A stretch of 64,000 nucleotides of DNA from Gammaproteobacteria bacterium (GTDB lineage: Bacteria; Pseudomonadota; Gammaproteobacteria; Chromatiales; Chromatiaceae): contig JAGRGY010000024.1 of NCBI GenBank assembly GCA_020445255.1, positions 1-64,000 of the forward strand, given 5' to 3'. The translations under genes were made by a program, and so were the position numbers. The notes under the pieces are model-generated. The model saw only the letters and a program-made list of their open reading frames with translations, was not told the origin of the DNA and searched no databases. Position 1 is the stretch's first letter. Each line of letters starts with the position of its first letter. This document shows, in pieces, positions 39,440 through 47,935 of the stretch.

Positions 39440-40260
39440 ACCGTCCGCTCACCCAAATCGCTACCGGACTCGAGAAAAAGATGACGATGCAGAAAGACTG
39501 GCGCGTGGACCTCGCGCCGCTGTTGTTCTTCGCGGCCGTGGTCGCGGTCAAGACCTACTACCTGATCGGTTACCTGCAGGCGGCCCAGCCGCTGCTCGAC
39601 GTGATCCAGGACGCCGGCCGCCGCAGCGTGGTCGACAGCGGGTTCACCTACCAGGCCACGACGCAGTTCTCCTACATCGGCTACTACACGATCTCGCTGG
39701 CGTTCGATGCGTTGGTGTTCTACAGCCTGTTGGTCCGCCGCGGCGCCAGACAGCGCCCGAAGGGTTTTATGGAGAACATCTTTCCACTGATCACGGTATT
39801 CGTACCTGTCACCGGATTCACCTTGATGCTGATCCCCCAGGTGAGGGCGATGCTGCCGTCCTACCCCGAACCCATGCTGCACTGGTTGAACGGCATCACG
39901 CCGCATTTCCCCTTCTACATGAATCTTGGCGGGATCCTGATCGGGTTGTTCGGCGCAGCATTCAGCGTCTGGGCCATCGCGCACCTGCGCGCGTCGTTCG
40001 GCCTGCGCACCGCCGTGCGCGAACTGGTCACCAGCGGGCCTTACCGGCGCATCCGGCACCCGCTGTACTTTGGCGAGATCGTGCATATCTTCGGCGTCGT
40101 CGTACTCGCGGCGACACCTGTGGCGCTGTACCTGTTCGTCGTCGCGGTCGCGCTGCAGGCCGTGCGCGCCAAGGTCGAGGAGCGCAAATTCCTGGCCAGC
40201 GTGCCGGAGTACGCCGAATTCCGACGCAACACCGGGTTTTTGTGGCCAAAGCTGCACTGA
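39436..40260 (+). CDS. Membrane protein with ICMT/NnrU-like methyltransferase domain
   Basis: A 274-residue protein with about six TM helices. The C-terminal part has TSGPYRRIRHPLYFGEI, the SAM-binding signature of isoprenylcysteine-carboxyl-methyltransferase-like proteins, followed by VEERKFLASVPEYAEFRR. The ATG overlaps the previous stop. It is the last gene of the coupled chain; 207 bases without a recognised gene separate it from ferrochelatase. Confidence 0.75.
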   Translation: MNRPLTQIATGLEKKMTMQKDWRVDLAPLLFFAAVVAVKTYYLIGYLQAAQPLLDVIQDAGRRSVVDSGFTYQATTQFSYIGYYTISLAFDALVFYSLLVRRGARQRPKGFMENIFPLITVFVPVTGFTLMLIPQVRAMLPSYPEPMLHWLNGITPHFPFYMNLGGILIGLFGAAFSVWAIAHLRASFGLRTAVRELVTSGPYRRIRHPLYFGEIVHIFGVVVLAATPVALYLFVVAVALQAVRAKVEERKFLASVPEYAEFRRNTGFLWPKLH

Positions 40261-40467
40261 GCCGGACCTGCTTCAGCATCGCCTGCTGCGGTGACGAGGC
40301 CGTCGGGCGATGCGTGGTCACGGACTGCGCGGCGATCGCGCGCCATCCCACTGACTTCGACGCCGGCCATGCCCACGACTTACAATTTCCCGTCAAACCG
40401 TGACCCGAAATCCCCGCACTGATCGCGTTACACTCTCGCACCAGTCGAGTCGAACAATCAGCCGTTG

Positions 40468-41565
40468 ATGGAAGCGACAACCTTGAGTCATCCCGATCGC
40501 AACACGTTTCACCACGACCAGGCGGCACAGATCGGCGTGCTGCTGGTCAACCTCGGCACACCGGATGCGCCAACACGCGCCGCCGTGCGGCGCTACCTGA
40601 AGGAATTCCTGTGGGACCCGCGGGTCGTCGAGATGGCGCGGCCCCTGTGGTGGCTGGTGTTGAACGGCGTGATCCTGAACACCCGACCGGCGCGGTCGGC
40701 CAAGGCCTATCAAAAGATCTGGACCGACGAGGGCTCGCCGCTGCTGACGATATCGCGCAGGCAGCGCGATGCATTGGCCGATGTGGTCGCGCAACGTTTT
40801 GGCTGCGGCGTGCCCATGGCACTAGGCATGCGCTATGGCAGCCCTTCGATCCGCAGTGCACTTGCTGAGCTCCGCGACGCCGGGGCGCGCCGGATCCTCG
40901 TGCTGCCGTTGTATCCGCAATACTCGGCGACGACCACCGCGTCGATCTTCGATGCCGTGACCGCGGAGTTGCGCGGCTGGCGCTGGCTGCCGGAACTGCG
41001 CTTCATCAACCACTATCACGATGAAGCGGCCTATATCGGCGCATTGACCGACAGCGTGCGCCGCCATCGCGCCGAATCGGGTGACGCCGAGCGCCTGCTG
41101 ATGTCGTTTCACGGCATCCCGGAGGAATATTTCCATGCCGGCGATCCGTACTACTGCGAGTGTCAGAAGACCGGACGCCTGCTGGCCGAAAACCTGGGCC
41201 TGGAGGCGGACGACTGGTTGATCAGCTTTCAATCTCGGCTGGGACCGAAGCAGTGGTTGCAGCCTTACACCGACAAGACCCTCGAGGGCCTGGCGCACAG
41301 CGGCGTCAAGTCGGTGCAGGTGCTGTGCCCCGGGTTCTCGGCCGACTGCCTGGAGACACTCGAGGAGGTGGCGATGGAAGACCGCGAGATCTTCCTCGCA
41401 GCCGGCGGTGAACGCTACGAGTACATCCCGTGCCTGAACGACGACGCCGACCACATCTCGATGCTGGCCGGCCTGATCGACCAGCACACGCAGGGCTGGG
41501 GGCCCGGACTCGACGAGCCGTCGCAGGTACTGCAGCGCGCGATCGCACTCGGGGCCAGCCAGTGA
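40468..41565 (+). CDS. hemH: Ferrochelatase HemH
   Basis: A 365-residue enzyme inserting Fe2+ into protoporphyrin IX, the last haem step. Family strings are GVLLVNLGTPDAPT, VILNTRPARSAKAYQKIW, LPLYPQYSATTTASIFD, the catalytic His in MSFHGIPEEYF, SFQSRLGPKQWLQPYTD and VLCPGFSADCLETLEEV. A CECQKTGRLLAE segment has the spaced cysteines seen in many bacterial HemH. The ATG at 40468 is preferred to TTG at 40465. The next gene starts inside its stop (GTGA). Confidence 0.95.
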   Translation: MEATTLSHPDRNTFHHDQAAQIGVLLVNLGTPDAPTRAAVRRYLKEFLWDPRVVEMARPLWWLVLNGVILNTRPARSAKAYQKIWTDEGSPLLTISRRQRDALADVVAQRFGCGVPMALGMRYGSPSIRSALAELRDAGARRILVLPLYPQYSATTTASIFDAVTAELRGWRWLPELRFINHYHDEAAYIGALTDSVRRHRAESGDAERLLMSFHGIPEEYFHAGDPYYCECQKTGRLLAENLGLEADDWLISFQSRLGPKQWLQPYTDKTLEGLAHSGVKSVQVLCPGFSADCLETLEEVAMEDREIFLAAGGERYEYIPCLNDDADHISMLAGLIDQHTQGWGPGLDEPSQVLQRAIALGASQ

Positions 41566-42011
41566 GCCGTCCCAAAGCCGCCGTGAGCCATGTCCTCGTG
41601 GCGCTGCAGTTCAGCGCCATCGTGATCGTCGCCTGGCCGTTCGTGGCGCAGGTGGCGGATCGCGCGCAATGGCTGGGTTTGAGCGCACTGGGCGTGATCG
41701 TCGGCCTGTACACCCTTGCGCACAACAAGCTCGGCAACTTCGGCATCTACCCGGAACCCATACCCGACGCCTGCCTGATCACGACCGGACCGTATCGCTG
41801 GGTCCGTCATCCGATGTACACCAGCCTGCTGCTGTTCATGCTCGGCATCGCGCTGTACCGGGATGCATGGCCGAACTACATCGGCTTCGGCCTGCTGTGC
41901 GCCGCCGTATTCGGCAAGATGCAGCGCGAGGAGGTGCATCTGCACGCGAAGTTCGCCGACTATTCCGACTACGTCCAACGCACCCACCGGCTACTGCCGC
42001 GCATTTACTAG
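41562..42011 (+). CDS. Small isoprenylcysteine-methyltransferase-family membrane protein
   Basis: A 149-residue protein with four TM helices and the ICMT-like motif ITTGPYRWVRHPMYTSLLL, then MQREEVHLHAKFADYSDYV. The GTG start overlaps the hemH stop, so it is coupled to haem synthesis. Members of this family methylate lipids or other small acceptors; the substrate here is unknown. Confidence 0.78.
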   Translation: MSRPKAAVSHVLVALQFSAIVIVAWPFVAQVADRAQWLGLSALGVIVGLYTLAHNKLGNFGIYPEPIPDACLITTGPYRWVRHPMYTSLLLFMLGIALYRDAWPNYIGFGLLCAAVFGKMQREEVHLHAKFADYSDYVQRTHRLLPRIY

Positions 42012-42020
42012 GCAAGCGAC

Positions 42021-42395
42021 GTGAGCGCCACACCCAAACCGGTCGACATCGTCGTCCATCGCAAGTCACACAGGCTGGAGATCGCGTTCGACGATGGTGC
42101 ACGCTTCGAGATCCCGTTCGAGCTGCTGCGCGTGTATTCGCCGTCGGCCGAGGTGCGCGGACACTGGGGACAATACGCCAAGCTGCAGGTCGACAAGCAG
42201 GATGTGAGCATCACCGACGTGCAGCCGGTCGGCGCCTACGCGGTCAAGATCTTCTACGACGACGGCCACAACTCGGGGCTGTACGACTGGGGTTTCCTGT
42301 ACGAGCTCGGCCGCAAGCAGGCCGTCTACTGGAACGAGTACCTACAGAAGCTGGCCGAGGCCGGTCACCAGCGCAAGCCGCCGAGCTGGCAGTAG
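42021..42395 (+). CDS. DUF971 protein
   Basis: A 124-residue soluble protein of the DUF971 family, which resembles the N-terminal domain of gamma-butyrobetaine hydroxylase: IVVHRKSHRLEIAFDDG, FEIPFELLRVYSPSAEV, VQPVGAYAVKIFYDDGH and GLYDWGFLYELG. Some homologues are tied to Fe-S protein maturation. The start codon is GTG. It lies 9 bases after the small methyltransferase, probably in the hemH operon. Confidence 0.88.
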   Translation: MSATPKPVDIVVHRKSHRLEIAFDDGARFEIPFELLRVYSPSAEVRGHWGQYAKLQVDKQDVSITDVQPVGAYAVKIFYDDGHNSGLYDWGFLYELGRKQAVYWNEYLQKLAEAGHQRKPPSWQ

Positions 42396-42426
42396 CGCCG
42401 GCACCTCACCGGCCACGTCGGCGACC

Positions 42427-43083
42427 TCAGAACCGCTTGCCGCGCAACCGGGCGACGCCCGCCAGACCCACCAGCCCGGAACCGAAGAACCATGCCGCCG
42501 CCGGCAGCGGCACGGCGGTCAGCCGGCCCACGCCGGAAAAGACGTCATCGCCGAGCATGTCCTCCTCGTAGATGAAGAACAGGCTGAGGATCAGTTTGTC
42601 TGGATCGAACGGGTAGTTGCCGGGCGTCTCGTCGGCGAACGCATCCGGCTCGAGCAGGTACGACACCCCGATCTCGATGCGGCCGCCTCCGGCCGTCGAC
42701 GCATCACCCTCGATGTCGACGCCGTCAACCCGATCGCCGGCCATGAAACGCAGCTCGCCGAGCAGCGCGTTGAGCCGGTCGGCGTCATCGGATCCGAGTT
42801 CGACGTCGTTGCTGACGCTCAGACCGCCTGCGGCCATTGTGCAGCAGCTGAACGACGTCGTCGTCGAGCCATCCGAGATCTCGCCGCCCGCGGTGACGTC
42901 GTCGATGAAGCCAGTGAACGCGTCTCCGGGCAGGCGTCCCGAATAGACACCGCCCCCCACGTCGACATCGACATAGTCGAGCGCGCCGTTGATCGAGATC
43001 GTCGCTGCATCGGCGTGCGCCGTGAAGATGACCAGCAGTGGGATTGCCATGATCCCGAGAAAATTCGTCAGCTGCTTTTGCAT
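42427..43083 (-). CDS. Secreted VPLPA-CTERM sorting-domain protein
   Basis: A 218-residue protein with a signal peptide (about 1-26), a beta-rich mature region, and a C-terminal VPLPAAAWFFGSGLVGLAG plus basic tail RLRGKRF, the VPLPA variant of the PEP-CTERM signal. Such signals are processed by EpsH/XrtA-type exosortases; none is in the window. The mature part has two adjacent Cys (SFSCCTMAAGG). The function is unknown; PEP-CTERM proteins often accompany exopolysaccharide. The 427 bases upstream (43084-43510) hold nothing I can support. Confidence 0.82.
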   Translation of the reverse strand: MQKQLTNFLGIMAIPLLVIFTAHADAATISINGALDYVDVDVGGGVYSGRLPGDAFTGFIDDVTAGGEISDGSTTTSFSCCTMAAGGLSVSNDVELGSDDADRLNALLGELRFMAGDRVDGVDIEGDASTAGGGRIEIGVSYLLEPDAFADETPGNYPFDPDKLILSLFFIYEEDMLGDDVFSGVGRLTAVPLPAAAWFFGSGLVGLAGVARLRGKRF

Positions 43084-43510
43084 TGCAGTGCCCTCGCGCG
43101 AATCAGGTCACCGGCATTCTACACAAGCGATCGATGCCGTGCGGCGCCGGTTCGCTTGCGGTCGGATTATGGGAAATGCAGTGCATTCTCATGTACATCG
43201 GCTGCCGATGCCGGCAGCCTGGCGGTCCGTCGTGGTTGACGCATCGAAACGCGTCGGTGCGCCGACCGGTGTCTGATCCCGAAAAGCGGGCTCAGTGAGA
43301 CGGATGTTGCCTGCGCATCGCCGCGACGGCACCAACGAAGGACCGGAGACCGGGTGGCTGCGGCGCATGCCGTTGCGAGGGGTCGAAGTCCCCGGCGGGG
43401 AGGTTCCGGGTCCGGTACGTGCCCTGGGGGCCGTGACCGGTCGCGACAGGGTCAACCGCGGCATTGGCGGCATTGCACGGTATCCATCGGGCGATGGACC
43501 GAAGGTGCTT

Positions 43511-44095
43511 TCAGGCGATCAGGTCCAGCACTGGCGCGACCTGTGCCGCGTCCTCCGCACGGTCCACGTCGCGATAGCTTGCCAGTGCGTCACGCACGCG
43601 TGAGTCTGGCGCAACCTCCTCGTCACCCTGCTGCTCACGCAGTTCGATATGCGCCTCGGCCTCGGCACGTGCCGCCTGCGCGGCGACGCTGCGATCCTGT
43701 GCGGAGGGTTCGGCCGGTGCGCTGGCCGCACTGCGAATTGCACGCATCTTGCGGATCGTGGCGGCAGGATCGCCGGCGACGTCGCTGGTATCGATCGACA
43801 CCTCGCCGCCCACCGCGTAACGGCGGCCGTCGGGCCCGGTCTCGTAGGTGAAGGTCGCGCCACCACCCACATAGGCACCGCCCGCGGCGATGTGCGCCTG
43901 TTCATGCTGGCGGACCTCGCGGTCACGCTTCTTCAGGCTCTCGAGCTCGCGGTATTCGGTCGAGGTCGGATCCTTCAACGGGTCAGTCGGGTCGACCGGA
44001 TCGAGTTGCTGACGGTCACTCGCGCGCGACTGGCTCGGCGTCACGACCGCCGAGCGCCCGAGCAATGACAGGCTCCGGTTACCTTCGACCAGCAT
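43511..44095 (-). CDS. SprA-family putative metalloprotease
   Basis: A 194-residue protein whose middle has VRQHEQAHIAAGGAYVGG and FTYETGPDGRRYAVGGEVSID, the SprA-family hallmark with an HExxH-type zinc motif. The C-terminal third is an Ala/Glu-rich helix (about 130-170). No signal peptide is visible. The ATG at 44095 has AGAGG 7 bases upstream; a longer frame to 44206 would run through a palindrome. The family is named for SprA; proteolysis is predicted but not shown. Confidence 0.75.
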   Translation of the reverse strand: MLVEGNRSLSLLGRSAVVTPSQSRASDRQQLDPVDPTDPLKDPTSTEYRELESLKKRDREVRQHEQAHIAAGGAYVGGGATFTYETGPDGRRYAVGGEVSIDTSDVAGDPAATIRKMRAIRSAASAPAEPSAQDRSVAAQAARAEAEAHIELREQQGDEEVAPDSRVRDALASYRDVDRAEDAAQVAPVLDLIA

Positions 44096-44114
44096 CTGTG
44101 CCCTCTTCCAGTCG

Positions 44115-44142
44115 GCGCGCGAACGATCGCGCGCATCAAAGA
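44115..44142. repeat. Half copy of the nested palindromic repeat
   Basis: GCGCGCGA-ACGA-TCGCGCGC (44115-44134) is a perfect hairpin. The 15 bases CGCGCGCATCAAAGA at 44128-44142 are identical to 11221-11235 in copy A. Only the inner arm is retained and the outer CTTCGCGC stem is absent. It is upstream of the SprA-like gene, in the 224-bp divergent region. Confidence 0.45.
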
Positions 44143-44319
44143 AGTATACGGCGATGAACGCCGATCTCTGGGAACCGAAGGACTGACCTGCCCGCCGCAC
44201 CGTCAACCCCGGGAACGCGGTTCGCAGCCTGCGTGACCCACCTCAAGTTTCGCATCCCCGACGCCGCTGCCCGCTCTACAGATGCGCAAGGGCCCGCCAC
44301 CGGGCACAGGAGTATCGTC

Positions 44320-45462
44320 ATGAAGATCGAATCCGCGACCGTCGCGTTGGCGGCGTTCCACAATGAAACCCAGATTCAGCAAGAAACCGAGCGCCTGGAC
44401 ATATGGCGCTCTGGCGGGCGTGGCGAAAACCGCGGCGTGCGGGCGCACGGCCCAGGCCAAGGTCTGGCGATCGGCCACACGCGACGGGGACACGGGCACC
44501 ATCATCACGCGCACGGTGTGCGCCACGGTGACCGGGTGCACCTGTCGGATGAGGCCAGAAACCTCGATGTGCGCAAGGGCGAACTCTCCGGCGAAGATGT
44601 CTCCGATGGCATGACCTCGCAGGAGTCGTTCCGCACGTCGGTGGTCAAACTCATGGTCGAGAAGATCACCGGGCGTTCGATCGCCACCGTCGACCCCGCC
44701 GACCTGCAACCGGACGCGGAGGCCGGGACACCAATCGATCCGAATGCAGTCGGTGAGACCGACGCGGGCACACCGGCAGAGACCGACGCTCCGCGCGGAT
44801 TCGGCCTGCGTTACGAGTACCGCGCCGTTCAATATGAATCCGAGCAGCTCAGCTTCAGCGCCGAGGGCGTGGCGAAGACCGCCGACGGCCGCGAGATCAG
44901 TTTCAACGTGTCGCTGAACATGAGCCGCGAGTTTTACAGCGAAACGGCCGTGACCTTCGAGGCGGGACGCAAACTGCACGATCCGCTGGTGCTGAACTTC
45001 GACGGCAATGCCGCGGAATTGACCGAGCGCGATTTCACTTTCGATATCGACAGCGACGGCCATGCCGACCAGGTCGCGTTCGTCGGCGAAGGGAGCGGGT
45101 TTCTCGCCCTGGACAGGAATGGCGACGGCGAGATCAACGACGGCAGCGAGCTGTTCGGGCCGACCACCGGCGACGGCTTTGCCGAACTGGCCAGCTACGA
45201 CAGCGACCAGAACAACTGGATCGACGAGAACGATCCGATCTATGCCGACCTGCGCATCTGGTCACGTGCGCAGGACGGCAGCACGTCGCTGCTCGCGCTC
45301 GGCTTGCAGGGTGTCGGGGCCATCTATCTCGGTCGCGTCGCATCGCCGTTCACGGTCAAGGACGACGCCAACCAGGATCTCGGCCAGGTTCGCAACAGCG
45401 GCATCTTCCTCAACGAAGACGGCAGTGTCGGCACGCTGCAGCAGGTCGATCTGGTCGTCTGA
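44320..45462 (+). CDS. EF-hand/VCBS-like calcium-binding protein with His-rich segment
   Basis: A 380-residue protein without a signal peptide. A His-rich run (RGHGHHHHAHGVRHGDRVH, about 62-80) could bind metal. The C-terminal half has FDIDSDGHADQVAFVG, LALDRNGDGEINDGSELFG and DSDQNNWIDENDPIY, three calcium-loop (DxDxDG-like) motifs typical of dockerin/EF-hand modules in large secreted proteins. AGGAG precedes the ATG. It is divergent from the SprA-like gene. Function unknown. Confidence 0.72.
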   Translation: MKIESATVALAAFHNETQIQQETERLDIWRSGGRGENRGVRAHGPGQGLAIGHTRRGHGHHHHAHGVRHGDRVHLSDEARNLDVRKGELSGEDVSDGMTSQESFRTSVVKLMVEKITGRSIATVDPADLQPDAEAGTPIDPNAVGETDAGTPAETDAPRGFGLRYEYRAVQYESEQLSFSAEGVAKTADGREISFNVSLNMSREFYSETAVTFEAGRKLHDPLVLNFDGNAAELTERDFTFDIDSDGHADQVAFVGEGSGFLALDRNGDGEINDGSELFGPTTGDGFAELASYDSDQNNWIDENDPIYADLRIWSRAQDGSTSLLALGLQGVGAIYLGRVASPFTVKDDANQDLGQVRNSGIFLNEDGSVGTLQQVDLVV

Positions 45463-45496
45463 CTCGTCGCGGTGTCCGCACCCCCGCGGATACCCC

Positions 45497-45525
45497 GCCC
45501 CGTGACCCGGATAGGGTCACGGGCC
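45497..45525. terminator. Strong hairpin between convergent genes
   Basis: CCCGTGACCC and GGGTCACGGG (within 45497-45525) form a stem of about 11 bp around GGATA. There is no T-run, so termination efficiency is uncertain. It sits midway between the EF-hand and AAA genes. Confidence 0.45.
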
Positions 45526-45542
45526 ACGGCCGGGCGTGCGGT

Positions 45543-46097
45543 CTACGCATCGTCTCTCCCCACGTCGACGACCAACGTATAGCGGCGAATAGGGTCGTCG
45601 AGATCGCCCGAGCGCAGGTTCGTCGACAGGACCGCGATGTTGTCGTACAGCTCCGTCCGTTCGAGCAGATAGGACACCTCGATGTTGGCGTAGCGGTCGT
45701 GACTGTCGCGCACCTGGGTGCGCTTGCTGATCAGGGCGTCGGCCTCGTCGAAGAACAACACCGCACTGGCCGAGCCGATCTCGTCGAACAGCAGGTCGAG
45801 GTTCTTCTCCGTCTCGCCGATGTACATGCTGACCACGCGCAGTGGGCGGCCCAGGGAATCGGCTATCGCCTGGGCCACGCTGTGCCGGTCGCCGGCATGG
45901 CCACCGGCCAGCACGACCACGCAGGCGCGCCGGCCACCCACCCGGACCCGCCGCGCGACACCGGGACACTGCAACTTAAGCCTCGCCAGCGCGCGATCGC
46001 GTGCCGCGGCGTGGTCGCCGCTCAGCGGGACCGCCCGGGCGAACGCCCCCGGTTGTGACAGCACGGCCAGACGCAGACGTTTGCGAACAACCGACAT
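45543..46097 (-). CDS. Degenerate AAA-family ATPase-like protein
   Basis: A 184-residue protein resembling the core of AAA ATPases. Walker B is present (AVLFFDEADAL) and is followed by a sensor-1-like VLSTNLRSGDLDDPIRRY. The P-loop position reads VLAGGHAGDRHSVAQAIA, without the GKT/S needed to bind ATP phosphates. It also lacks the small C-terminal lid. GGAGG precedes the ATG. It could be a pseudoenzyme or a decayed fragment; no partner AAA is adjacent. Confidence 0.7.
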   Translation of the reverse strand: MSVVRKRLRLAVLSQPGAFARAVPLSGDHAAARDRALARLKLQCPGVARRVRVGGRRACVVVLAGGHAGDRHSVAQAIADSLGRPLRVVSMYIGETEKNLDLLFDEIGSASAVLFFDEADALISKRTQVRDSHDRYANIEVSYLLERTELYDNIAVLSTNLRSGDLDDPIRRYTLVVDVGRDDA

Positions 46098-46164
46098 GAC
46101 ACCCTCCGGACGAGATGGAAACACGATCGCGAATGGCCGGAACCTTCGACGGTGGGCGTATGCC

Positions 46165-46905
46165 TCAGCCGTCGAGACGTTCATAGTTGATACCACGCGC
46201 CTCGAGGCCGTCAATCATCGCCTGCAGCGGTGCGTCGAGGTCGCCGCGGCCACGGAAACCGAGCTCAATCTCGAACCTCTCACCGAGTCGCGGCAGGCTG
46301 AACAGCTTGACCGCGGGGAAGCGTTCGACCAGCCCCTCCATCAGATCCATCAACGCGCTCTCGGTCACACCGTGCACGCGCAGCGCACACTGGCGTTCGG
46401 GCTGCCCGCCGGACGCGAAGCAGGTATCCAGCACCCACTCCGCCATCGGATGGGCCATGTCGGGGAAGCCGGGCATGAAATAGTGTCGCTTGATGCTGAA
46501 TCCGGGGATGCGGTTGTACGGATTCGGGATCAGGTCGCTGCCGCGCGGCAGATCGGCCATGCGGATCCGGTGGGGATAGGCGTCGGCGCCGAAGCGGGCC
46601 TCGATCTCGGCGGCCGCGCCGGGGTGCCGTTCCAACGCCACGCCGGCGGCGCTCGCAGCGCAGGCGCGCGTGTGGTCGTCCGGCGTGGCGCCGATACCGC
46701 CGCAGCACAGCACCGGGATACCCTCGGCCATGGTGCGGCGGAATTCCGCGACCAGGTAATCGGGATCGTCCGGCAATATGCGCAGCCATGCGACGCGAAA
46801 CCCTCGACCGCGCAGGCGTTCGCCGAGCGCGGCGAAATGGCGGTCCAGACGCCGACCGTTGAGGATCTCGTCGCCGATGACGATGATGCCGAAGCCGTCA
46901 GTCAT
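46165..46905 (-). CDS. MoaB/CinA-N-type molybdopterin-binding domain protein
   Basis: A 246-residue protein consisting of a single MoCF domain like the N-terminus of CinA: FGIIVIGDEILNGRRLDRH, RGFRVAWLRILPDDPDYL and CCGGIGATPDDHTRACAASA. The C-terminal CinA amidase is absent. Stand-alone forms are common in Gammaproteobacteria and are not clearly tied to molybdenum cofactor synthesis; a role in nucleotide or NAD repair has been proposed for CinA. It is followed on the same strand by the AAA-like gene. Confidence 0.83.
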   Translation of the reverse strand: MTDGFGIIVIGDEILNGRRLDRHFAALGERLRGRGFRVAWLRILPDDPDYLVAEFRRTMAEGIPVLCCGGIGATPDDHTRACAASAAGVALERHPGAAAEIEARFGADAYPHRIRMADLPRGSDLIPNPYNRIPGFSIKRHYFMPGFPDMAHPMAEWVLDTCFASGGQPERQCALRVHGVTESALMDLMEGLVERFPAVKLFSLPRLGERFEIELGFRGRGDLDAPLQAMIDGLEARGINYERLDG

Positions 46906-46950
46906 GCCGACCTCGACGTGCGACCAACGGTCGGTCGACGACGTGCCGCA

Positions 46951-47910
46951 TCAGATCGCGTTGCGCAGCCCGAGCGACTCGGGATAAGGGTCGAGATACC
47001 ATTGGCGGTCGATGTAGTTGTCGGGATTGCGGCGGAAGTAGTGGCGCAGCAGCTTCATCGGCACGACCAGCGGCACCTCCTCGCGGCGGTAGGCCTCGAT
47101 GCTGTCGGACAGCTCGTGCTTGTCACCTGCGTCGATGCGTTGCTTCAGATAGCCCTGGATGTGTTGCAGCGCATTGACATGACGCTTGCGTCCGGCGCGC
47201 CGCTGCAACGCCGCCATGAACTCGGCCTCGTAGGCATCGGCGACGCGTTCGAGATCGACTCCTTTCAGGTGCGACAGCAGTCGGCCGAGACGCTGATACG
47301 CCGCCTGCGAGTGCGCCATGACCATGTATTTGTGGCGCGCGTGAAAATCGATCAGCACCTGCGCCGTCAGACGCGTCGAACGCAGCGCCTGCCAGCGCCG
47401 GTACGCGAACACGCGGTTGACGAAGTTCTCGCGCAGTACCGGGTCGTTGAGTCGACCCTCCTCCTCGCACGGCAGGTTGGGCAGCGCCTGCATCAATACG
47501 CGGGCATAGGCGCCAACCCCCTTCTTTTCGGCCTGACCGCTGGCGTTGTACAGTTTGACCCGCTCCATGCCGCAGCTCGGCGACTTGCTCATGAACACGT
47601 AGCCGCTGACGTCCCGCAGGGTCGCCGCGGTGTTCAGTGCGAACCCCTCGAGCGCATCGGTGACGTCGACCGACGCGTCCTCGACGCCGATCACGCGCGT
47701 CGCCGCCGGCGTACCGACCAGTCGGATCGGCGGCCGCGGCGTACCGAGGCCGATCGCCATCTCCGGGCACACCGGGCGGTAGTCCACGTATTTGCCCAGT
47801 CGCTCGACGATCCAGCGATCGCGCTTGGCGGTGCCGTCGTAACGGACCTTCTGCCCGATCAGGCAACTGCTGACACCGAGCACCGGGCGTTCGGCGTGGT
47901 GCGTCGACAT
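46951..47910 (-). CDS. DUF523-DUF1722 fusion protein
   Basis: A 319-residue protein. The N-terminal ~150 residues are DUF523 (LGVSSCLIGQKVRYDG, CPEMAIGLGTPRPPIRL, GYVFMSKSPSCGMERV) with conserved cysteines. The C-terminal ~165 residues are DUF1722/YbgA-like (FHARHKYMVMAHSQAAYQRLG, PLVVPMKLLRHYFR). Such fusions are widespread and often near photolyase or cobalamin genes; DUF523 has been linked to thiouracil desulfuration. The start at MSTHHAERP avoids a low-complexity Ser/Arg extension. Stops 45 bp before the CinA-type gene. Confidence 0.87.
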   Translation of the reverse strand: MSTHHAERPVLGVSSCLIGQKVRYDGTAKRDRWIVERLGKYVDYRPVCPEMAIGLGTPRPPIRLVGTPAATRVIGVEDASVDVTDALEGFALNTAATLRDVSGYVFMSKSPSCGMERVKLYNASGQAEKKGVGAYARVLMQALPNLPCEEEGRLNDPVLRENFVNRVFAYRRWQALRSTRLTAQVLIDFHARHKYMVMAHSQAAYQRLGRLLSHLKGVDLERVADAYEAEFMAALQRRAGRKRHVNALQHIQGYLKQRIDAGDKHELSDSIEAYRREEVPLVVPMKLLRHYFRRNPDNYIDRQWYLDPYPESLGLRNAI

Positions 47911-47935
47911 CAGTGGGCGGCAGCGTCGCGCACGC

